NCBI GenBank assembly: GCA_041625325.1
Contig: JBFJTN010000216.1
Location: 1 to 6,203 of the forward strand
DNA: 6,203 bases
Source: Oceanococcus sp041625325
GTDB lineage: Bacteria; Pseudomonadota; Gammaproteobacteria; Nevskiales; Oceanococcaceae
Direction of reading: 5' to 3'
Position numbers and translations under genes: made by a program. Position 1 is the first letter of the stretch, and each line of letters starts with the position of its first letter. Positions 1-4,768 of the stretch are shown here, piece after piece. The notes below the pieces were generated by a model. That model saw nothing but the letters and a program-made list of their open reading frames with translations. It searched no databases and was not told the DNA's origin.

Positions 1-935
1 ATCATGCCGGTGAACCCGAGGTCGTCCATCGGCTCCCAGCGAAGCATGGCGCGCTGCTGGGTGAGGGTGGCGCTGTTCACATCGGCTAGGCCATCGCGCA
101 GGTTGTCCACGACCCCGGGGATGTCGCGGGTGACGCTCATGGCGCGCGCCGCGATCTGATCCGATATCGGAAGATTGGCTGCGATGCCCCAGCTGGCGGT
201 CCGATCGTCGCTGTCGGCTGCCGCCGTGCCGCTGGCGAATCCGCTCAGGCCGAAGCGGTCGAATTGCGGCTGCTTCGGGATCGAGCGCAGTGCGCCGGCC
301 AGGGTGGCGCCCCCGAACAACGTGCCCTGTGGGCCTTTGAGCACCTCGACGCGTTCCAGGTCGAAGGCATCGATATTGGGGTTTCCGCCCACCAGTGACG
401 GGTTGGCCAGCACGATATCCTCCAGGAAGGCGCCGACAGGCGTGGCCTGATTGGTGGCCTCCGTCTGAGTCGTCGTGCCGCGTATCTGCACCTGCGTCAG
501 CGTCGGGCTGTAGTAGGCATTGACCGATACTCCCGGAGAGAACAGCAGGACATCCTGCGAGCCGGAGGCCCCGAGATCCTCCAGCGCATCGGCGCTGAAG
601 GCATCAATGCTCACCGGGATGTCGCGAGCCGACTGCTCCCGCTTGGTGGCGGTGACGACGATCTCCTCGATGGCGCGCCGCGGGCGGCCGGCCAGTGCGG
701 CCGGCGGTGCTTCGTCATCCAGCGTGATCACCGCTGCGCCTTCGCTGGTCGATGGCGGATCCTCGGTCTCGCCCGCATCCTCCTGCGCCGGTGGGGGATC
801 GGCCGGCCCCGCCTGTTCCGATCGCCGCTCCTCGCCGAACAGGGCGTCCAGTTCGTCGGACGAGGCGCTCTGGGCCCAGGCGTTCAGACAGGATCCGCAC
901 AGGATGCTCAGCGCGACGATCCGAGCGGCGTTCAC
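1..935 (-). CDS. TonB-dependent outer-membrane receptor A, N-terminal part (C-terminus beyond left edge)
   Basis: This is an outer-membrane active transporter of the TonB-dependent receptor family, which takes up large or scarce ligands using energy from TonB-ExbBD. About 311 codons are visible: signal peptide, linker, complete plug and the first barrel strands. Residues 1-21 form a signal peptide ending in NAWA, with likely cleavage before QS. Residues 22-88 are an acidic, proline-rich linker. A TonB-box-like EEIVVTATKRE follows at 90-100. The plug motifs are IRG at 151-153 and ERVEVLKGPQGTLFGGATLA at 194-213. The start is GTG at 935-933, chosen because GGAG lies 7 bases upstream and the frame opens directly into a signal peptide; no ATG in this frame gives a better start. 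The GTG overlaps the TGA of the TetR gene by four bases, so translation is probably coupled to it. The ligand cannot be read from the plug; iron chelates, vitamin B12, glycans or hydrophobic organics are all possible. Confidence 0.93.
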   Translation of the reverse strand, partial: MNAARIVALSILCGSCLNAWAQSASSDELDALFGEERRSEQAGPADPPPAQEDAGETEDPPSTSEGAAVITLDDEAPPAALAGRPRRAIEEIVVTATKREQSARDIPVSIDAFSADALEDLGASGSQDVLLFSPGVSVNAYYSPTLTQVQIRGTTTQTEATNQATPVGAFLEDIVLANPSLVGGNPNIDAFDLERVEVLKGPQGTLFGGATLAGALRSIPKQPQFDRFGLSGFASGTAAADSDDRTASWGIAANLPISDQIAARAMSVTRDIPGVVDNLRDGLADVNSATLTQQRAMLRWEPMDDLGFTGM

Positions 936-1564
936 CGGCCGTCTCCATCGACCCGGGTCAGCTCCATCTCCAGCCAGCGCAGGACAGCGCGATAGGCTTC
1001 GCGTGCGCTGTCGCGATCCTGGTTCAGGAGATAGTCGCCAAAAACCCCCCGCATGAAGCTGTACAGCGCCGAGCCGAGCACGCGCGCCCGCCCGGGCGGC
1101 AGGCCCTCGCGCCGCAGCCAGTCGATGTCGAACTGGCGGCCTGCCTCGAAAGCCCGCAGGTAGCGCTGTCGCATCCGCAGTGGTGCGCTGGAGGTGGACG
1201 CCAGTGACGAAAGGGCGCGCCATGCGCCGGCCCAGTCCAGGTCATACAGATAGGAGCCGTCATCTTCAACCAGACGCCGCAGGCCCGTCAGCAGGCGGTC
1301 ACCCGCCAGTGCTTCGGTTTCGCTGCGCACGCGCAGCAGCAGGCGCCGGGTCTCATCCTCCAGCAGTGCGTCGAGCAGGCCGTCGCGGTTCTCGAAATAT
1401 CGCCCCAGGGTCACCGTGGTGATCCCGGCGGCCCTGGCCGCTCCCCGATAGGAGAAATTGACCAGGCCGACCCGATCCAGATAGCGACCAATCGCTGCCA
1501 GCAGTTGCGAGCGGCGCACAGGGTCCCCGTACTCGGGCTTCATGAGTGAATCTGCCGCAGCCAA
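932..1564 (-). CDS. TetR/AcrR-family transcriptional regulator
   Basis: This is a 210-residue, one-component cytoplasmic DNA-binding regulator, a typical length for the family. The N-terminal three-helix DNA-binding domain covers about residues 17-68. Its helix-turn-helix reads FSYRGAARAAGITTVTLGRY at 37-56 and is followed by FENRDGLLDALL, the usual 'YF.nKe.Ll.all' signature. The remaining 140 residues are helical, as expected for a ligand-binding and dimerisation domain, but the ligand class is not recognisable. The start is taken as TTG at 1564-1562 because AGGAG sits six bases upstream at 1575-1571. An ATG at 1543 is in frame (residue 8) but has no good ribosome binding site. The stop overlaps the start of receptor A, so both are probably on one mRNA. 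Most members are repressors, which would make this an autoregulated receptor operon (inference). Direct activation is also possible. Confidence 0.93.
   Translation of the reverse strand: MAAADSLMKPEYGDPVRRSQLLAAIGRYLDRVGLVNFSYRGAARAAGITTVTLGRYFENRDGLLDALLEDETRRLLLRVRSETEALAGDRLLTGLRRLVEDDGSYLYDLDWAGAWRALSSLASTSSAPLRMRQRYLRAFEAGRQFDIDWLRREGLPPGRARVLGSALYSFMRGVFGDYLLNQDRDSAREAYRAVLRWLEMELTRVDGDGR
943..946 (-). promoter_or_regulatory. Ribosome binding site that sets the GTG start of receptor A
   Basis: GGAG on the minus strand lies 7 bases before the GTG at 935, inside the last codons of the TetR gene. It supports the GTG start and coupled translation with the upstream regulator. Confidence 0.7.
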
Positions 1565-1570
1565 GCCAGT

Positions 1571-1575
1571 CTCCT
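1571..1575 (-). promoter_or_regulatory. Ribosome binding site that selects a TTG start for the TetR gene
   Basis: AGGAG on the minus strand lies 6 bases before TTG at 1564. The in-frame ATG 21 bases downstream has only AGATTCACTC in front of it, so the TTG start is preferred. Rare start codons often hold regulators at low level. Confidence 0.7.
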
Positions 1576-1602
1576 GTCAATGCCAAGTCGCAAGGTATGA
1601 CA

Positions 1603-1632
1603 ATGTAACCATCTAGCATACAGAGATGTCAA
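1603..1632 (-). promoter_or_regulatory. Candidate sigma70-type promoter for the TetR-receptor A operon
   Basis: On the minus strand a perfect TTGACA (1632-1627) is followed after 18 bases by TTACAT (1608-1603), preceded by TGG as in an extended -10. The -10 matches consensus at only three of six positions. The surrounding 1586-1680 is clearly more AT-rich than the rest of the window, and the predicted transcript would have a leader of about 30 bases to the TTG. Imperfect inverted arms overlap it (GTATG at 1595-1599 with CATAC at 1617-1621; TGTA at 1604-1607 with TACA at 1619-1622), which could be regulator contacts, but these are short. Confidence 0.4.
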
Positions 1633-1725
1633 CAAAATCTGATTTCTGTTCTGTATCCGTTCTGAACGCCCTGAAAAATAGGCCCAACACGCGTGAGGTG
1701 GCGAGACTGCTGTGCCACGGAGGGG

Positions 1726-1739
1726 ATTCAGCACTGAAT
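1726..1739. repeat. 14-bp palindrome, possible operator
   Basis: ATTCAG-CA-CTGAAT is a perfect inverted repeat with 6-bp arms. It lies about 160 bases upstream of the TetR start. A second short palindrome with the same CTGAA core (CGTTC-T-GAACG) lies at 1658-1668, and another CTGAA occurs at 1671-1675. Size and symmetry suit a dimeric regulator, but the distance from the candidate promoter is large, so operator function is only a suggestion. Confidence 0.3.
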
Positions 1740-1886
1740 GTCCAGGGGCCGGAGTCCTGGATCGGGGGCAGTGTCGGCCTGGCGCTTCCCGGCTGACGAG
1801 CTGTTCGCGCGGCGACGAGCTGATCCGCCGTCAGCTGTGGCTGCGCCAGACCGCAGGCATTCGAACAATGGGCCCGGGAGAATCTT

Positions 1887-1904
1887 GCCGGATCAACATC
1901 CGGC
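1887..1904. repeat. Stem-loop, 7-bp perfect stem
   Basis: GCCGGAT-CAAC-ATCCGGC has a perfect 7-bp stem and a 4-base loop. Neither strand has a T-run behind it, so it is not a standard intrinsic terminator. It may be an mRNA 3'-end structure downstream of receptor B, or chance in GC-rich DNA. Confidence 0.45.
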
Positions 1905-1955
1905 GGCGAGGTCATCTTGTGCTCATCCTGGGCAATCCTGGGGAGCTTCCGGGTT

Positions 1956-1970
1956 CGTCCGGCCCGGACG
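1956..1970. repeat. 15-bp palindrome / small hairpin
   Basis: CGTCCGG-C-CCGGACG is perfectly symmetrical and folds as a 5-bp stem with a 5-base loop. It lies between the other two stem-loops of this gap. No T-run follows on either strand. Confidence 0.4.
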
Positions 1971-1995
1971 CAGCCTGCTGCCGAAGCCATCTTTG

Positions 1996-2140
1996 TCAGA
2001 TCCGGGATGGCGATCGCAGTTGCTGCGCCGCCATCCCTGCCCACTGGCGAAATGGGCGGGTGAAATGGGCAGGATTGGCGTATCGCGGGTCCACGGCGAT
2101 CTGCTGGATGGGCGCCCGTCTCCAGCGCCTTGCGGCTGCC
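1996..2140 (-). pseudogene. Relic of an AraC-family regulator (C-terminal helix-turn-helix only)
   Basis: On the minus strand, in one frame from about 2115 down to a TGA at 1998-1996, the translation contains PIQQIAVD, then RYANPAHFTRPFRQWAGM, then AAQQLR. This is the last helix-turn-helix of an AraC/XylS DNA-binding domain, whose usual form is 'pi.eIA...Gy.n.ahFtRaFrr..G.tP..yR'. Decay is visible: the conserved Gly before Tyr is Arg, the Ala of TRAF is Pro, and the Pro of G-x-x-P is Ala. The preceding helix (RKALETG, 2134-2114) is in a different frame, which indicates a frameshift at about 2110-2118. Everything upstream is missing because receptor B ends at 2154. The piece has no start codon or ribosome binding site of its own and cannot make a regulator. 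The family match is by eye. Confidence 0.7.
2004..2037. repeat. Long stem-loop (9 + 5 bp) downstream of receptor B
   Basis: The outer arms GGGATGGCG (2004-2012) and CGCCATCCC (2029-2037) are perfect. Inside them CGCAG (2015-2019) pairs with CTGCG (2023-2027) around a TTG loop, leaving only a small internal bulge. This is the strongest secondary structure I see in the window. It lies about 117 bases past receptor B's stop codon and overlaps the last codons of the AraC relic. No T-run follows on either strand. It could protect or end the receptor B transcript in a Rho-dependent context. Confidence 0.55.
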
Positions 2141-2153
2141 GCACCGCCCGTGT

Positions 2154-4556
2154 TTACCAGCGGGTGGTGATGCTGGCCGACAGCCGTCGCAGCGGAATCT
2201 GGGTGGCAAAATAGGAGTCCGCAAAGAGATTGTGGTCGCCCACGAAGGACAGGGCCTTCGCGCTGGTCAGGTTGTCTCCGCGCAGGATCAGGCCCCAGCG
2301 TCCGCTGTGCGGACCGATCGCGAGGTGGCTGCCGATCAGCGTGTAGGCGCTCTGGAAGGAATGGCTGTCCAGATCCACCTCGAGGTACTGATCGCCCCGA
2401 TGGCTGATGTCCAGGCCCCACTGCAGGATGAGCTTGCGGGTCAGCGGCACTGTAATGCGCGGGTGCACGGACAGGGTCAGGCGCGGTGCCTTGGGCAGGC
2501 TGCGGCCACTCAGGTCCTGGATGTCGCTGCCGTCATCATTTTCCGCGGCGGCCGGCGCGTCGGGATAGCTGCGGTAGCGGGCGCGGGCCATGGCCAGCGT
2601 CGAGTCGATGCTCAGCCAGCTCAGCGGTGTCAGCCAGCGCAGTTCCACCTCAAGGCCCCGCAGGCGCGAGCGGGCCGCATTGAAGACCTCGAAATTGATC
2701 CCGTTGAAGCTGGTCACCTGCATGTCGCGGACATCGGTGTGGTAAAGCGTGCCGTGAATCGACAGCGCGCTACCGGCCAGCCGTGCCCTGAGTCCGATCT
2801 CCCAGTTGTCGCCGCGTTCGGGCTCGAATGCCAGCTGGATGCCGCGATCCGAGCCGTCGGTGGCCGGTTCACGCTGATCGGCCAGGCTCTGCCCGTTGAA
2901 CCCGCCACTTTTGTATCCCCGCGTCCAGCTGGCGTAGCCCGAGAGCTGGTCCGACCAGCGATAGCGCAGGCCGAGTTTGGGTGAGGTTTCCGGTTCGCGG
3001 CGGCTCAGTTCGCGGGTGAAGTTTTCCGCCTGCAGCACGGAGGCGGTGAGGCTGGCCTGCGCGGGCTGCGGACGGGTGACAACCCGGATCACCGCGTCCT
3101 TGGTCTCATGGCCCAGGCGCAGTCCGGCTATCAGCGTGATGCGCTCGGCCAGCGCCCATTCGAGCTGGCCGAAGGCGGCGAGTGCCAGCGATTCCTGGAC
3201 GAAACGCTGGTTCACGCCATCGTCGAAACCCCCCGGCGGGGCGCCCGGTACCAGCGGCGGCAGCGGCAGGCCCTGCGGTGCGCCCAGGGCCTCCATGCCC
3301 GCCGCGGACAGGGCGAACGAGGGCAGGTCATCGCCCAGGCTGATGGCGGCCGCGCCATCGACATCGGCCCGTAGCGCGAACAGCCCTCCCACGAAGTCGA
3401 TCGAGCCTTGACCCGGCGACCGGCTGCCGGCCAGCCGCCATTCCAGCGACTGCTGACGGAATCCGGTATCGACCGCCAGGCTGGCGAGATCGGCCGCGCT
3501 GACGTCTATGTCCATCAGGATGTCGTGGTGGCCGCCGGCCAGTCCCACGATCGTGGTGACGGTCAATCCGCCTGCCGTCGTCCAGTCCGCGATGGCGTGG
3601 GCGATGTGGGATTGGCGCCGGACGAAGCCGGGCAGGTCGAAAGCGGTATGCGCGTCGAAGGGATCGTCTTCGGTCCGGGCATGTCGGGATCGTGCATAGG
3701 CCAGGGCATCCGGGTCGAGGTCGTACAGCTGCCAGGGCGAATAGTGGGTATCGATCTCGGTGAACTGGGCGCCGAACTGCATCGCCAGGGTGGGGCTGGC
3801 GCGCCAGTCCATTCGCAGGCGTGCTGCATCGCGGCGCTGTGCCAGCTCGCGGCGATCGAGGAAGCTGTTGTCCAGCTGGCCGGGCTCGTGCCAGCTGAGC
3901 AAGGCCCCGCGCATGTGCAGCGCTTCGGTCGCCGGCAGATCTAGCGCCCCTTCCAGGAAGCGGCCGTTGTTCTCGCTGGCGGTGAGTTGAAGCTGCCCGC
4001 CTGCGATCGCCGCCGGTGGCTGCGAGTGGAAGATCAGGACCCCGGCGATGGTGTTCTTGCCGAACAGGGTGCCCTGTGGGCCGCGCAGGACCTCGATGCG
4101 GCCGACGTCGAACATGCCGTCGTGGATCAGCTCGGGGCGGGTGATGGGAATCTCGTCGATGATCACCCCGACCGACGGCTCCAGGCCGATGTTGTAGGTG
4201 GCGGTGCTGAATCCCCGCATGCCGGTGGTCGGCGCCGAGGGGTCCATGTCCAGTTCGACATTGGGAACGAAGTTTTCCAGCCCCTCCGGTCCGATGACGC
4301 CGGCGTTGCGCAGCGTTTCGGGATCCACCACGCTGACGGCGGCAGGGACGTCGCGCAGGGCCTGACGCATTTTCTGCGCCGTGACCACGATGTCCTCAAG
4401 CACGCGATTCGCCGGCGGCTCAGGCGCCGGGTCCGGTTCCTCCGGCAGGACGATGGCATCGACCTCAGCCTCCGCCGCCCACCCGATCAGCGGGCGCAGG
4501 CAGAGCAGGCTCACCAGTGCGCAGCGAACGATCCCCGTGCCTGTTGGCCATGCCAT
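2154..4556 (-). CDS. TonB-dependent outer-membrane receptor B, complete
   Basis: This is an outer-membrane ligand transporter driven by TonB-ExbBD. Its 800 residues fit the family. Residues 1-27 are a signal peptide with a hydrophobic core (ALVSLLCLRPLIGWA). Residues 28-52 are a short acidic-proline linker, and LEDIVVTAQK at 53-62 is the TonB-box region. The plug follows, with MRGF at 113-116, VIIDEIPI at 131-138 and IEVLRGPQGTLFGKNTIAG at 154-172. The remainder is the beta-barrel, including the typical late strand YASWTRGYKSGGFNG, and it ends in an aromatic residue (SITTRW), as outer-membrane barrels do for BAM recognition. The start is ATG at 4556 because GGGAGG lies 7 bases upstream. The ATG at 4562 would be only one base from that site, and a longer frame back to 4673 has no signal-peptide character. 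The ligand is unknown; the general annotation would be 'iron complex outermembrane receptor', which over-specifies it. It is divergent from the beta-helix lipoprotein gene. Confidence 0.95.
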   Translation of the reverse strand: MAWPTGTGIVRCALVSLLCLRPLIGWAAEAEVDAIVLPEEPDPAPEPPANRVLEDIVVTAQKMRQALRDVPAAVSVVDPETLRNAGVIGPEGLENFVPNVELDMDPSAPTTGMRGFSTATYNIGLEPSVGVIIDEIPITRPELIHDGMFDVGRIEVLRGPQGTLFGKNTIAGVLIFHSQPPAAIAGGQLQLTASENNGRFLEGALDLPATEALHMRGALLSWHEPGQLDNSFLDRRELAQRRDAARLRMDWRASPTLAMQFGAQFTEIDTHYSPWQLYDLDPDALAYARSRHARTEDDPFDAHTAFDLPGFVRRQSHIAHAIADWTTAGGLTVTTIVGLAGGHHDILMDIDVSAADLASLAVDTGFRQQSLEWRLAGSRSPGQGSIDFVGGLFALRADVDGAAAISLGDDLPSFALSAAGMEALGAPQGLPLPPLVPGAPPGGFDDGVNQRFVQESLALAAFGQLEWALAERITLIAGLRLGHETKDAVIRVVTRPQPAQASLTASVLQAENFTRELSRREPETSPKLGLRYRWSDQLSGYASWTRGYKSGGFNGQSLADQREPATDGSDRGIQLAFEPERGDNWEIGLRARLAGSALSIHGTLYHTDVRDMQVTSFNGINFEVFNAARSRLRGLEVELRWLTPLSWLSIDSTLAMARARYRSYPDAPAAAENDDGSDIQDLSGRSLPKAPRLTLSVHPRITVPLTRKLILQWGLDISHRGDQYLEVDLDSHSFQSAYTLIGSHLAIGPHSGRWGLILRGDNLTSAKALSFVGDHNLFADSYFATQIPLRRLSASITTRW

Positions 4557-4563
4557 GTTCATG

Positions 4564-4569
4564 CCTCCC
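4564..4569 (-). promoter_or_regulatory. Ribosome binding site that sets the start of receptor B
   Basis: GGGAGG on the minus strand is 7 bases before ATG 4556 but only one base before ATG 4562. This picks the downstream of the two closely spaced ATGs and rules out the longer frame beginning at 4673. Confidence 0.75.
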
Positions 4570-4585
4570 GACAGGAACGAGACCC

Positions 4586-4591
4586 ATTGTA
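4586..4591 (-). promoter_or_regulatory. Candidate -10 element of receptor B
   Basis: TACAAT on the minus strand matches the sigma70 -10 at five of six positions and would give a leader of about 23 bases before ATG 4556. No good -35 lies 16-19 bases upstream, where the DNA is GC-rich. That pattern is expected of an activator-dependent promoter, and repeats that could bind one lie further upstream at 4630-4668. Confidence 0.4.
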
Positions 4592-4629
4592 CGCACAGCT
4601 GCCGGGCGCGCAGGCGCGGATCGCGCGGC

Positions 4630-4668
4630 GCTGACAAGTTGCTGAGATTTTGCTGAGGCCACGGTGAG
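4630..4668. repeat. Four 11-bp phased direct repeats in the divergent promoter region
   Basis: GCTGAC (4630), GCTGAG (4641), GCTGAG (4652) and GGTGAG (4663) start exactly 11 bp apart, separated by 5-base spacers of which the first two are AT-rich. Read on the minus strand, the middle units are CTCAGCA plus four AT-rich bases, the 7+4 layout known for PhoB/OmpR-family response-regulator boxes. The sequence itself is not a pho box. The array lies about 74 bases before receptor B's start and about 100 bases before the lipoprotein's start, so it could act on either or both. Confidence 0.6.
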
Positions 4669-4754
4669 GACATCGCTGCCGCAGGCTTTCAGGATGGAGT
4701 CGGCCGTTCGCCTCGGCGGCTCGAGCAGGGGGCCGAAGCGGCATCGTCAGGACC

Positions 4755-4760
4755 GGGAGG
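4755..4760 (+). promoter_or_regulatory. Ribosome binding site of the beta-helix lipoprotein
   Basis: GGGAGG lies 8 bases before ATG 4769 and supports that start, which leads directly into a lipoprotein signal peptide. I could not identify a convincing plus-strand -10/-35 pair between it and 4557. Confidence 0.75.
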
Positions 4761-4768
4761 GTCGTCAC

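Larger units (their letters stand above)
1565..1995. other. Intergenic region without an intact gene
   Basis: No frame here shows a recognisable protein. Apparent open frames on both strands have low-complexity, arginine- and proline-rich translations typical of non-coding GC-rich DNA. The part near 1586-1680 is AT-rich and carries the candidate promoter. The rest, about 1690-1995, is GC-rich and contains a 14-bp palindrome, two stem-loops and a short tandem duplication of ATCCTGGG at 1925-1932 and 1935-1942. This part may be further decayed sequence from the lost regulator next to it, but I could not recognise any of it as such. Confidence 0.6.

Noticed and set aside
715..948. ATG start at 948 just upstream of receptor A
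   Set aside because: It is in a different frame from the receptor and leads to an arginine-rich translation without a signal peptide.
520..1207. Plus-strand open frames at 520-1056 and 752-1207
   Set aside because: They are opposite receptor A and the TetR gene, which show signal peptide, plug and helix-turn-helix motifs. The plus-strand translations are low-complexity.
1887..2037. Intrinsic terminators for receptor B
   Set aside because: The hairpins lack a T-run on either strand, so I list them as stem-loops only.
2049..2070. Tandem GAAATGGGC copies, 13 bp apart
   Set aside because: They fall in the AraC relic where the codons for HFTRPF happen to repeat; two short copies are not evidence of a functional repeat.
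1613..2224. Open frames of 150-200 codons on both strands across the gap between receptor B and the TetR gene
   Set aside because: No domain, signal peptide or ribosome binding site supports them. The only recognisable protein signal there is the frameshifted AraC fragment.
2130..2984. A 284-codon plus-strand open frame opposite receptor B, with others at 3408-3944 and 3987-4634
   Set aside because: All lie inside the well-supported receptor B gene on the other strand, and their translations look like mirror frames (rich in Arg, Ala, Gln, Gly) without domains.
4557..4673. A 39-residue N-terminal extension of receptor B
   Set aside because: It would put the signal peptide inside the protein and cover the candidate -10 and part of the phased repeats. 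The strong ribosome binding site is spaced for ATG 4556.
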